DNA of 64,000 bases, taken from Pontibacter amylolyticus (lineage in GTDB: Bacteria; Bacteroidota; Bacteroidia; Cytophagales; Hymenobacteraceae). The notes beneath the pieces are model-generated. The model was not told the origin of the DNA. It saw only the letters and a list, made by a program, of their open reading frames with translations, and searched no databases. The position numbers and the translations under genes were made by a program. The DNA lies in contig NZ_BMFP01000007.1 of NCBI RefSeq assembly GCF_014638845.1, forward strand, positions 188,422-252,421, given 5' to 3'. Positions 14,809 to 23,739 of this stretch are shown piece after piece; positions within the stretch are counted from its first letter, which is position 1; each line of letters begins with the position of its first letter.

Positions 14809-16653
14809 TTAAACTTGCTCAACAAAATCCTGAAAGACTTTTTTATGAAGCTCCAGGTCCAGATCAGGAGATAGCGCGACACGGGCGATATAATCTTTGT
14901 CGTCTTCTTTCGTCGTGCCCTGCGTGGACGTGGCAGGTATTGTCCAATAGCACCCTTTTAATTGCCCATAGCTCACACAGTATTTACTTTCATGGGGAAT
15001 TTCATTGATCATTAAATTGATCAATTTCAGGTTCAACGCTCTTTTATAAGTTTCCCTTTCTTCATCCGTATTTCCTTTGGTAGGAAGATCGAGTGAAAAT
15101 ACGGATGGCGTGAATCCTTCTTTTGCCAATTCTTCTGAAACGAAATTGATTTTCGCCTCGGGCAGCGTCTCCTGGATGAAATTTACAAACGCACGCGTAT
15201 TCCTGTAGGCATCTGCAATCCGTTGGTTCATGGATGGCAGTTGCTCTGCCAGTATCTCCATCTGAAGATCCGTGGCCTCGTTGTCGCAAAGTATCAGGTG
15301 CTGCTCTATCTTTTCCAGCAAAGCTTCGGCTTTTGTGTTCGCAACGCAGTAGCCGGCTGTACATTTGCCTCCACTTGGGAATTTCGATCCGCTGGCGTAG
15401 GAAATGGTCCTGATGGTGGAGAGGACACTGTCCTCACTCACAAACTGCACGTTAGGGCAGAATGTCTGATCTAAAATAAATACCGGATCAATGGCCACTT
15501 CACCGCTGGCAGTCTTGCGCTCCTTGCGTAGCACGTCTCTCAATTTATCGAGATCCGGCACTTCCACTCTTGGGTTCGTTGGAATCTCAGCGATAATGTA
15601 AGGGACTGCATTTTCTTTAGCAATCTTATCCAACACAGTGTCAATGCTTTGCACCATATCATGGTCGCCATCAACCAGTAGGTCTACTATTTCAACATTT
15701 TCAATACAAGCAGCCACTCGTCTTGCCTGGTCGTTTGTGCCACCATAGCAGTTTGGAGGCACAACAAACTTAATAGCCTTCCCTTTATGTTGATCCAGCG
15801 CATCGTGCACCAGCCCCATCATGATCGCATATTGAACAGACAGTCCGGAAGAACCAACCAAGGCGCCTGTATTTGCACCGGTGATCTCTTTAAGAGAATC
15901 TAAGACACGCGCTTTGCTTATGTCAGCGTTACTTTTCTCATACTCAGAAGATGACTTTCTTATAAGCTGCTGCAAAGCAGAAAGACAATCGGCCGGGGTC
16001 ATGGCAATGGTTTCTCTTCTTCGCACATGCTGAATTTCTGAAACGTACCCCTCGTTTTGCTTTCCGTTTACCAACACAATACTTCCCAAGCGGGGATGCA
16101 CTTTTACAATGAAGTCAATGTTTGGGGGGAGGACAGCATGACCAATTTCATTTTCCTGTGAAACGAAAATGGTGCTGCCGTTAAACTCCGGAACCGCTTC
16201 TGCTTTCTCAACCTGCTTTAAGTCAAATTTGTACCCGTAAACACGCTTTAGCACTTCAGCATCAAAAGCATCCGGTAACTCGCCGGTATAAATGATCTGG
16301 GTATCCCGATGATCCAGCAAGTTTTTTCTCAGCACTGCCAGGATTGGGGCCGTCTTCGATGAAAAACTGACTACATTTTGGGGTTTCAGATCATTCAACT
16401 TAGCAATCGTCCATTCCAGAACTGAAGACAGTGGATGGCCCAGCCGGATATAATCGAAAGCGGTTGGTAATTCACTCAGGGCTGTTGTTGTTGCATTGCC
16501 GTCTTTAAATAGGCTCTCAAACTGATCTAAGAATTGGGTTTTGGCTAATTGTTCTTCATAAATATCCAGACGATGAGTTGTTAACTTCAACCAGTCAGCT
16601 GGCATGTTTTCTATAACATCTTGTATATAATTAAGCACTTTATTTCCTTCCAT
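14809..16653 (-). CDS. large PLP-dependent enzyme, Cys/Met-metabolism fold with N-terminal extension
   Basis: A 614-residue cytoplasmic protein. The second half has the landmarks of the cystathionine gamma-synthase fold: YGGT (303-306), 'IIAEIPTNPRVEVPDLDKL' (353-371), Asp395 in ILDQTF (pyridine-nitrogen aspartate) and Lys424 in ASGSKFPSGGK (Schiff-base lysine). Family enzymes are usually about 400 residues. This one carries roughly 230 extra N-terminal residues of unrecognised sequence and an atypical lysine context. It probably acts on a sulfur or other amino acid, but the reaction is unknown. It is monocistronic and ends at the terminator near 14650. Confidence 0.8.
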   Translation of the reverse strand: MEGNKVLNYIQDVIENMPADWLKLTTHRLDIYEEQLAKTQFLDQFESLFKDGNATTTALSELPTAFDYIRLGHPLSSVLEWTIAKLNDLKPQNVVSFSSKTAPILAVLRKNLLDHRDTQIIYTGELPDAFDAEVLKRVYGYKFDLKQVEKAEAVPEFNGSTIFVSQENEIGHAVLPPNIDFIVKVHPRLGSIVLVNGKQNEGYVSEIQHVRRRETIAMTPADCLSALQQLIRKSSSEYEKSNADISKARVLDSLKEITGANTGALVGSSGLSVQYAIMMGLVHDALDQHKGKAIKFVVPPNCYGGTNDQARRVAACIENVEIVDLLVDGDHDMVQSIDTVLDKIAKENAVPYIIAEIPTNPRVEVPDLDKLRDVLRKERKTASGEVAIDPVFILDQTFCPNVQFVSEDSVLSTIRTISYASGSKFPSGGKCTAGYCVANTKAEALLEKIEQHLILCDNEATDLQMEILAEQLPSMNQRIADAYRNTRAFVNFIQETLPEAKINFVSEELAKEGFTPSVFSLDLPTKGNTDEERETYKRALNLKLINLMINEIPHESKYCVSYGQLKGCYWTIPATSTQGTTKEDDKDYIARVALSPDLDLELHKKVFQDFVEQV

Positions 16654-16822
16654 AATTTTTCTCTTGGGACAAGCTTATAAAATACAAAGTAGTAGAAAAT
16701 ATAACTTCCTGCCTAGTTTAAAATGGTGGATAGATAGCTAAACCGACACGACCATTTACTCAGGGGGTTTTCTACACGAATGGAAGGGACAGCATATTCT
16801 TCTGAAAAGGAAAGGAAGAAGT

Positions 16823-16984
16823 TTAGTCTTTGGTTATAGGTAGCTGATCACTTTCACCATCATGTTTCGATGCATTGCGTTTAGCCTTTTTTGCCGCAGC
16901 TTTAAGAGACTCCTGATGTTTCTTCCTCTCCAAGAATTCTTTCTGGCGCTGCTTTTTCTGTTGGTCTCTTGCTCTGGTACTCAT
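16823..16984 (-). CDS. small basic coiled-coil-type protein
   Basis: A 53-residue ORF that I translated directly: it starts MSTRARDQQKKQRQKEF, continues through 'LERKKHQESLKAAAKKAKRN' and ends in 'SDQLPITKD' before TAA at 16823-16825. It is highly charged and helical, with about a third Lys/Arg. An A-rich leader (CTGTAAAAATAATATC) precedes the ATG, as is usual for this phylum. No family is recognised. The rest of the 16654-17371 spacer shows no gene. Confidence 0.55.
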   Translation of the reverse strand: MSTRARDQQKKQRQKEFLERKKHQESLKAAAKKAKRNASKHDGESDQLPITKD

Positions 16985-17371
16985 AGCTGATATTATTTTT
17001 ACAGTATCTAATTTTTTAACCCTGCTGAGCCTTAATTCCTATTGCATTGTTGTATGTACGCTTTAACGAAATTAAATTATTTTCTGTATTTTACCTTAGC
17101 AGCAGCCCCTGTTTAGTGATCATCTCGGGAGCGCAAACCAAAAGCCAAGAAGAAGACCCGGCAAAAAGACAACCACCAGTTACTGCAACATCTCAGTAGA
17201 CTCCTAGTCTCCTATACCTGATATAATTATATCGATGCCAATGGCGCCCAAGAAAATGCCGCAACACTAACTGCTCTAACATCAGCTCAAGGATTGAAAT
17301 CGTACCAGCGGCTACCTACAGGACACCATGCCAGTCGCTAGCCCAATTACATTGATAGAAGCAAAGCCGTT

Positions 17372-18091
17372 CTAGAGTAGCTCCGTCGCATGCTTTCTTA
17401 TGTTCATGTTCTCAGTTACAATCTGGCCGTCAAACAGATTGACTATTCGGTGCGCATATTCTGCATCGGAAGGCGAGTGTGTCACCATCACAACGGTGGT
17501 ACCTTGTTCATTTAATTCGGAAAGCAGCGCCATTACTTCACGGCCATGCACCGAATCCAAGTTACCTGTTGGCTCATCGGCAAGTATAAGGCTCGGGTTG
17601 GACACCGTGGCACGTGCAATAGCTACCCGTTGCTGCTGTCCACCTGATAATTGTTGAGGGAAGTGTGAGCGGCGGTGCGCAATGCCCATGCGCTCCATGG
17701 CTTCTGTTACACGGCGCTCTGTTTCAGATTTGGAGACTCCCAGGTAGGCCAAAGGCAGTCCAATATTTTCTTCCACAGTAAGTTCATCAATCAGGTTAAA
17801 GCTTTGGAAAACGAAGCCCAGGTTTTGCTTTCTGATTTTAGCTCTTTGGCGCTCACTTGCTCCGGCTATCTCCTGACCTGAGAACCGCAGGCTACCGGAT
17901 GTGGGGTTATCCAATAAACCAAGGATATTTAACAAGGTGGATTTGCCACAACCCGATGGTCCCATAATAGCAACGAACTCCCCTTTTGCAATTCGCAAAC
18001 TAACACCAGCAAGGGCAGTAGTTTCCACCGTATCCGTTACATACTTCTTCTGAAGATTCTCGGTCTCAATGATTAGTTCTTTGTTGCTCAT
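17372..18091 (-). CDS. ABC transporter ATP-binding protein, MacB/LolD type
   Basis: A 239-residue ATPase. Walker A is GPSGCGKST (about 44-52), the Q-loop region is FVFQSFNLID, the signature is LSGGQQQRVAIARA and Walker B is LILADEPTGNLDS. 'TVVMVTHSPSDAEYAHRI' supplies the H-loop. The length and the 'GNLDS' motif are typical of MacB/LolD-type exporters. It is the last of three same-strand genes, after the permease and the adaptor, forming a tripartite type exporter that probably extrudes a peptide, lipid or toxic compound. Confidence 0.94.
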   Translation of the reverse strand: MSNKELIIETENLQKKYVTDTVETTALAGVSLRIAKGEFVAIMGPSGCGKSTLLNILGLLDNPTSGSLRFSGQEIAGASERQRAKIRKQNLGFVFQSFNLIDELTVEENIGLPLAYLGVSKSETERRVTEAMERMGIAHRRSHFPQQLSGGQQQRVAIARATVSNPSLILADEPTGNLDSVHGREVMALLSELNEQGTTVVMVTHSPSDAEYAHRIVNLFDGQIVTENMNIRKHATELL

Positions 18092-18200
18092 GTTGATGGG
18101 TTATTTAGTGTTTATTATTTCTTATTCTTATTGGCTCTGAATGCGTTAGCAAAAGTCCTGAAGGATAAAATTGATCGTCTATCTTTTAGCTTGACTGATT

Positions 18201-18218
18201 CCTGCAACACCCCTCCCT
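18201..18218 (-). promoter_or_regulatory. possible sigma-54 promoter before the ATPase gene
   Basis: On the minus strand AGGGAGGGGTGTTGCA has GG and GC separated by exactly 10 bases and a TTGCA -12 box. The -24 box is imperfect (AGGGA in place of TGGCA). A sigma-54 activator is encoded next door, which makes it plausible, but the match could be chance. Confidence 0.3.
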
Positions 18219-18225
18219 TTTCTTT

Positions 18226-19476
18226 TTACTTCAGTTCAAGCCTGTCGATGTCGCCGTAACTTTCATATGAAGACAGCACCACTTTTTCGCCGGGTTGCAA
18301 GCCATCTATTACTTCATAGTATTGTGGGTTCTGTCGTCCAAGCTTAATAGGCCGCTTCACGGCAAACTCTCCGGATTTATCTACCACAAATATCCAATTG
18401 CCACCCGTGCTCTGATAGAAACCTCCGCGCGGTATTAAGACTGCCCTGGCTCCACCGTTCAGATTAAGTTTGAGCTGGAGCGTCTGTCCACGGCGTATAC
18501 CTTGCGGGGCACCATCCATGAATTCCATGTCTACTCTGAATGTATTGTTCTGCACTTCCGGAAACAGCTTCGCCACCTTTACCTGATGTGAAGTACCATT
18601 AAAATCGAAAGTGCCTGTCAAGCCGGGAAAAATGCGTGAGATGTAATGCTGATCCACGCTGGCATTCACTTTATACCCATCCAGGTCATCTATCTGCCCT
18701 ATGTTCTCTCCCGGTGATTTGGACTCCCCCACTTCTGCTCTTAAAGTAGAAAGCTGCCCGGCTATCGGAGCAACCACATAGAGGTTATTGAGGGTGCCCC
18801 TGGCCATGTTAATGTTTGCCGTCATTCTACTGATAGACTCGTCCAGCTGACGCAGGCGCTCTTTCATCAGTTGCGTGTCCTGTTTCACGGAGCGGTCTGC
18901 CAGCGCGCGTCGCTTGCTTTGATACTCGTACAGGTCTTTGGATGCTTCATACTCTTCCTGCGAAATCACCTTCTCGGCAATCAGGAGCTTATTCCTGTTA
19001 TAGGTTCTTTCTGCCAGGGCTAAGTTGTATTCAATCTCAGCTAGTTCATTCTGCTTCCGGATCAGGTCCTGCTTCATGGAGATTTCAGAATTCTGGCGTT
19101 CGTTCATCAGGTCGTAAAGCTGTGTTTCGCGCGTCATGAAATCTATTTGCAGGGTAGTGTTGGAAAGCTTTAGGATCGTATCACCCTTCTCTACCATGCG
19201 ACCATCATCTGTATAAATCTTCTCCACGCGGCCGCCTTCTGTTATGTCAAGGAAAAAAGACTTGAGCGGCTCTACTGTTCCGTCAATAGCTATAAACTCC
19301 TGAAACAAGCCATTTTGTGTCGTTCCGATGGTAACACGGCTGGTATCTACATTTAATTTTGATGTTTGATCTGCAAAGAGCAGGTTGTAGAGCACGATGA
19401 CCAATACAAGGGCAGCACCAGCTATCAGGGCAATTTTTTTAGGGGTGGGTTTCTTTTTCTCTAGAACGCGGTCCAT
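18226..19476 (-). CDS. HlyD/MacA-type periplasmic adaptor subunit
   Basis: A 416-residue membrane-fusion protein. One N-terminal membrane helix (about 13-35) anchors it. A barrel-sandwich half motif (DGTVEPLKSFFLDITEGGRVEKIYTDDGRMVEKGDTILKL) is followed by a long coiled-coil hairpin (about 115-225) and the second half 'NLYVVAPIAGQLSTLRAEVGESKSPGENIGQI'. A beta-barrel and a membrane-proximal domain complete it. It links the MacB-type permease to the outer membrane. It lies between the permease and ATPase genes. Confidence 0.92.
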   Translation of the reverse strand: MDRVLEKKKPTPKKIALIAGAALVLVIVLYNLLFADQTSKLNVDTSRVTIGTTQNGLFQEFIAIDGTVEPLKSFFLDITEGGRVEKIYTDDGRMVEKGDTILKLSNTTLQIDFMTRETQLYDLMNERQNSEISMKQDLIRKQNELAEIEYNLALAERTYNRNKLLIAEKVISQEEYEASKDLYEYQSKRRALADRSVKQDTQLMKERLRQLDESISRMTANINMARGTLNNLYVVAPIAGQLSTLRAEVGESKSPGENIGQIDDLDGYKVNASVDQHYISRIFPGLTGTFDFNGTSHQVKVAKLFPEVQNNTFRVDMEFMDGAPQGIRRGQTLQLKLNLNGGARAVLIPRGGFYQSTGGNWIFVVDKSGEFAVKRPIKLGRQNPQYYEVIDGLQPGEKVVLSSYESYGDIDRLELK

Positions 19477-19592
19477 GGTAAACGGCTTGGTTAATCCTGT
19501 TGGTTCTGCTCTGCCAATTAATATGCCACAACAAGCAAATAACTGATTATCAATTAATTAAACACAAATATAGTAAACACTGATAGGTATAG

Positions 19593-19630
19593 TGTGCGTT
19601 ACCGTACAGTCAAGTGTCTGCTACCGTACA
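19593..19630. promoter_or_regulatory. paired 6-4-6 dyads upstream of the adaptor gene
   Basis: TGTGCG-TTAC-CGTACA (19593-19608) and TGTCTG-CTAC-CGTACA (19615-19630) are 22 bases apart, two DNA turns, and lie about 115-155 bases upstream of the adaptor start. A third member, TGTGCG-AAAA-CGCACA, is at 22252-22267. Distance and phasing fit enhancer sites for the NtrC-type activator. A TGGCA...TTGGC pair at 19511-19528 resembles a sigma-54 promoter but is one base too long. Confidence 0.5.
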
Positions 19631-19670
19631 GCTGACAACTTTAAGAGCAGTAATGTCAGTTTGTCTATAC

Positions 19671-22091
19671 CTAATCTACCCTTAGATTCCTTACCGGATC
19701 TGAAGTTGCCGCTTTTATGGCCTGAACACTGATGGTCACAAATGCCAGCAGGGCTGCTACAATTCCGGCGGCCAGGAATATCCAGACAGGTATATCGATG
19801 CGGTAAGCGAAATCCTGTAGCCATGTCTGCATAGCATACCAGGCAACCGGAAAGGCAATGAGTGCGGCTACAACCACCAGCTTAAGAAAATCCTTTGAGA
19901 GCAACATAACGATGGACGACGTTTCAGCGCCAAGTACCTTCCGGATGCCTATTTCTTTTTTCCGACGCTCTGCAGCATAGGCAGCCAAACCAAACAGCCC
20001 CAGGCAGGCGACGAAAATGGCGATGGCTGTAAAAATGGTCAGCAGTGACTTCAGCTTATCTTCTGCCTTATACATTTTCTCAAAGTTATCATCCATGAAA
20101 ATGTATTCCATCGGGTAATCAGGCGAGAATTTGTCCCAGACACCCTGGATATGCGCTATAGAACCGGCTACATTCTCAGTATCCATTTTTACGGCTACTT
20201 TCACGTAAGCTCCAGGGTATATTTGCAGTACCGTTGGATCTACTTTGTCATATAAACTCTTAAAATGGAAGTCTTTTACAACACCGATTATTTTTCCTTC
20301 CCTTAAAGAATCCTGGTTATCCCAGGTTGGCCACAGCAATGTTTGCCCTAAAGCTTTCTCCGGCGTTTCGAAGCCTAGTTCTCTCACGGCCGTTTCGTTT
20401 ATCATAAAGGCCTGATCAGCATCTGTTTTAAAGTCCTTTGAGAAAGGCCTGCCGGCTACCAGTTTAATATCCAGTGTGTTTATATAGTTGAAGTCGACCA
20501 TCAACAGCGTCGTAGCATGCCGGACCTGTTCTCCATTTCGCGGCACAATTACGCCATCACCTGCCGTCGCATCACCCGGGAAACCATAGCCCATCGAAAC
20601 GTCCTTTATACCTGCCCCTTTCAGTAACTCACTTTTGAACGTTTCATGGTTGGTGAACATGTTATCTCCCCTCATCTGGAAAAACATGATCTGCTCCCTG
20701 TTAAAGCCCAAGTCCTTGTTGTGCAGGTACCCTACCTGCTTATAAACGACACTGGCACTTATGATCAGGAAAATAGACAAGGCAAACTGTACCACAATCA
20801 ACCCGTGCCGCAACCACTGGATTCTACCTACTGTACTGTCCACCACAACGGCGCTTTTCAGAACTTTTACAGGCTGAAAACCAGATAAAACCATTGCCGG
20901 ATAAAGCCCAGCCAGAATACCAACCACCAGTGTCAGGCCAATCAACAGTAAAAGCAGGGATGGGTTCGTGAATACGTTGAAGTCCATTTCCTTACCCGTG
21001 AAGGCATTTAGGGAAGGCAGAAGCAGGGAAGTGAGTGCAGCAGAAAAAATGACACTGATGAGTGTCAGCAACACGGTTTCGCTAAGGAACTGTAACATTA
21101 ACTGGCTCCGGCTGGCACCAATGGCTTTTCGTACACCCACTTCTTTGGCGCGCTGCAAAGACTTGGCTGTTGCCAGGTTCACAAAATTAAAACAGGCAAT
21201 GAGTAAGATAAAGATGGCTATGACGCTCAGTGCCTTTACATAAGTAATGTTACCCTTAATCGATTGATCAAACTTAAAGCCTGCGGAATACAGGTATACC
21301 TCGTTCAGGGGCTGTAGGAACGGCAGATATTTATATGGCTGATTCGTGTCCTCATCAATTTGTTTTGCTACGATGCCCCTGAATTTTGCCTGAGCCGACT
21401 GTGAATCAGCTCCCTCTTTCAACTTTACATAGGTATAAAACTGCTGCCATCCCCAGGATTTCATACGCTCGGCGGGTAACTCCGCTGCTGCCATGGGAAG
21501 CACAAAGTTGACAGGCAAATGAAATCTTTCGGTAGTACTAAAAACGCCTCTTACAATAAAAGGCTGTTTGTCTAAAGACACTTTCTTACCGACAGGATCT
21601 ATGTCTCCGAACACCCGCTCTGAAAACGCATCAGAAATAACAACGGAAGAAGGATCATCCAGGGCCTTTTCGGGAGAGCCATACTTGAACGGAAGCTGAA
21701 AGATTTCGAAGAACTCAGGATCGGCAAAGAAGCGTCCTTTTTCATAAATACTCTTGTCCCCCACCTCTACCAGGTTGTTCGCGTCAAATTGCAGCATCAG
21801 GATGCGTACAACCTTATCCACTTCCGGTATACTTTCCTCTAAAGTAGTTCCGAACATGGGTGGAACAACCGCCAAGACAGAACCTGCTTCCTGGGCCGAA
21901 ATATCATTGTATACGCGGTATACGCGCTCCCCTTCCGGAAGAAATTTATCGTACTGCAGTTCATCGTGCACAAACAAGCCGATCAGCAAACAGGCAGTCA
22001 AGCCTAACGCCAGTCCTGCAATATTGATAACAGTGAATCCCTTGTGGCGGAACAGGTTCCTGTAAGCGGTTTTAAAATAATTTCTGAACAT
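19671..22091 (-). CDS. MacB/FtsX-type ABC transporter permease
   Basis: An 806-residue membrane protein. A short N-terminal 'YRNLFRHKGFTVINIAGLALGL' segment leads into the first helix (about 21-41) and a large periplasmic MacB_PCD domain. Three helices follow at about 287-440 with 'AKSLQRAKEVGVRKAIGASRSQLMLQFLSETVLL', then a second periplasmic domain and three C-terminal helices with 'ERRKKEIGIRKVLGA'. Two FtsX modules in one chain are the usual Bacteroidota arrangement. It forms the exporter with the adaptor and ATPase encoded downstream. Confidence 0.93.
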   Translation of the reverse strand: MFRNYFKTAYRNLFRHKGFTVINIAGLALGLTACLLIGLFVHDELQYDKFLPEGERVYRVYNDISAQEAGSVLAVVPPMFGTTLEESIPEVDKVVRILMLQFDANNLVEVGDKSIYEKGRFFADPEFFEIFQLPFKYGSPEKALDDPSSVVISDAFSERVFGDIDPVGKKVSLDKQPFIVRGVFSTTERFHLPVNFVLPMAAAELPAERMKSWGWQQFYTYVKLKEGADSQSAQAKFRGIVAKQIDEDTNQPYKYLPFLQPLNEVYLYSAGFKFDQSIKGNITYVKALSVIAIFILLIACFNFVNLATAKSLQRAKEVGVRKAIGASRSQLMLQFLSETVLLTLISVIFSAALTSLLLPSLNAFTGKEMDFNVFTNPSLLLLLIGLTLVVGILAGLYPAMVLSGFQPVKVLKSAVVVDSTVGRIQWLRHGLIVVQFALSIFLIISASVVYKQVGYLHNKDLGFNREQIMFFQMRGDNMFTNHETFKSELLKGAGIKDVSMGYGFPGDATAGDGVIVPRNGEQVRHATTLLMVDFNYINTLDIKLVAGRPFSKDFKTDADQAFMINETAVRELGFETPEKALGQTLLWPTWDNQDSLREGKIIGVVKDFHFKSLYDKVDPTVLQIYPGAYVKVAVKMDTENVAGSIAHIQGVWDKFSPDYPMEYIFMDDNFEKMYKAEDKLKSLLTIFTAIAIFVACLGLFGLAAYAAERRKKEIGIRKVLGAETSSIVMLLSKDFLKLVVVAALIAFPVAWYAMQTWLQDFAYRIDIPVWIFLAAGIVAALLAFVTISVQAIKAATSDPVRNLRVD

Positions 22092-22251
22092 ACGAGGATG
22101 GCTTAACAGTTCTGGAATTCATTTATGATTTTAATAGCGCTGGTTTAAGGCAAACTCACATCATCAGAACAAATGCCAAAACTACATATACCTCATAATC
22201 AGCGCATTAATTATAACAACAAAACAATATCGTGCAGATCCGTGCGATCAG

Positions 22252-22267
22252 TGTGCGAAAACGCACA
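22252..22267. promoter_or_regulatory. 6-4-6 dyad in the divergent exporter/regulator spacer
   Basis: TGTGCG-AAAA-CGCACA is a perfect dyad of the same layout as the two sites at 19593-19630. It lies about 115 bases before the response-regulator start and 160 bases before the permease start, so it could serve either or both directions. Confidence 0.5.
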
Positions 22268-22380
22268 TCTTAAAAAGAGCAGAATGGTTCTACTGCTTCA
22301 AAATCAGCGTATTGTATTAATGGCATAATTGTAGTTTATTCCGTTGCTGTATACTTTTCCATTGCTATACACTTTCGCTT

Positions 22381-23739
22381 ATGCAATTAAAGAAGGCTTC
22401 TATTCTGGTGGTTGATGACGACACAGATGTACTGACTGCCGTCCGGCTATTACTAAGGCCGCAGGTAAAGGAGATTGTCACGGAGAAGAACCCCGAACAT
22501 ATCCCTTCCATCTTAAAGGAGAAAACATTCGACCTTATCCTGCTGGACATGAACTTCGTCAGTTCCATCAACACAGGCAACGAAGGTTTATTTTGGCTAA
22601 AAAAGATAAAAGAGCTGAAGCCTGACACAGCAGTCATCATGATAACGGCTTACGGCGACATCGACCTGGCGATACGTTCTCTAAAGGAAGGCGCATTTGA
22701 CTTTGTAGTGAAGCCATGGCTCAACGAAAAACTGATCGGTACCATTCAGGCTGCCATTTCCGCCAAAGCGAACGGTACGAAAACCACTGGTTTTGCGCCC
22801 TCTTCTACTGTGCCTGCCTTCGATTTACTGGGCGAATCCGAAGCAATGCAGGCGATCTTTGTCAAGATCAGAAAAATAGCGCCAACAGATGCCAACATCT
22901 TAATCCTGGGTGAGAACGGAACAGGTAAAGAACTTGTGGCCAAGGCTATACACCAGCATTCGCTACGGGCTGACAAGCCCTTTGTAAAAGTGGATGTAGG
23001 GGCGCTGACAGAATCCCTTTTTGAATCGGAACTGTTCGGACATAAAAAAGGCGCTTTCACGGATGCAAAAGAAGATCGGGCGGGCAGGTTTGAAACTGCC
23101 AAAGGCGGTACGATCTTTCTGGATGAAATAGGCAATATATCCCTGCAGCAACAGTCTAAACTGCTCAGCGTTTTGCAGAACAGACAGGTGATCCGGGTAG
23201 GCGCCAATGAGCCGATCGACATTGACGTTCGCCTGCTCTGCGCAACCAATATGTCGCTGGCAGATCTGGCAAATAACGCGCATTTCCGGAAAGATCTCAT
23301 CTATCGGATCAACACCGTGGAAATTACGATTCCGCCACTCCGCAAGCGAGGGAACGACATTATTCTGCTGGCAAAGCATTTTATGAAAGTGTACGCCGGA
23401 AAATACATGAAACCAACGCTTGAGTTGACTAAGCCAGCGCAGGAAAAGCTGCTGCGCTACCATTACCCGGGCAACGTGCGGGAGCTTCAATATGCCATTG
23501 AACGGGCCGTGATTATGGCGGACAGCGAATTGTTATCCGCGGAAGACATTCTTTTCTCACCGATAGAAACCCCACCTGCTACTGAGGCTACTGTAGTGGA
23601 AACAAACCTGGAAGAGCTGGAAAAGACCACTATCAACCTCGTGTTGGAGCGGCATGGTGGCAACATGACGAAAGCAGCCAAAGAATTGGGTATAACGCGC
23701 ACCGCTCTCTACCGCCGACTGAATAAGTATGAACTTTAA
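22381..23739 (+). CDS. sigma-54-dependent response regulator, NtrC type
   Basis: A 452-residue activator. The receiver domain (1-125) has the acidic pocket VVDDD and phosphoacceptor Asp56 in LILLDMNF. The AAA+ domain (about 145-385) has Walker A GENGTGKE, the sigma-54 contact loop GAFTDA, Walker B 'TIFLDEIG' and an arginine-finger region. A Fis-type helix-turn-helix (NMTKAAKELGITRTALYRRL) ends the protein. It is divergent from the exporter and overlaps the sensor kinase gene by 11 bases, so the pair is translationally linked and probably controls the exporter. Confidence 0.95.
   Translation: MQLKKASILVVDDDTDVLTAVRLLLRPQVKEIVTEKNPEHIPSILKEKTFDLILLDMNFVSSINTGNEGLFWLKKIKELKPDTAVIMITAYGDIDLAIRSLKEGAFDFVVKPWLNEKLIGTIQAAISAKANGTKTTGFAPSSTVPAFDLLGESEAMQAIFVKIRKIAPTDANILILGENGTGKELVAKAIHQHSLRADKPFVKVDVGALTESLFESELFGHKKGAFTDAKEDRAGRFETAKGGTIFLDEIGNISLQQQSKLLSVLQNRQVIRVGANEPIDIDVRLLCATNMSLADLANNAHFRKDLIYRINTVEITIPPLRKRGNDIILLAKHFMKVYAGKYMKPTLELTKPAQEKLLRYHYPGNVRELQYAIERAVIMADSELLSAEDILFSPIETPPATEATVVETNLEELEKTTINLVLERHGGNMTKAAKELGITRTALYRRLNKYEL

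Noticed and set aside
14694..14882. 62-residue minus-strand hydrophobic frame
   Set aside because: It overlaps the 3' end of the PLP enzyme in another frame and spans the gene's downstream region without a start signal.
22320..22345. TGGCATAATTG as a sigma-54 promoter for the response regulator
   Set aside because: There is no GC at the required -12 spacing.
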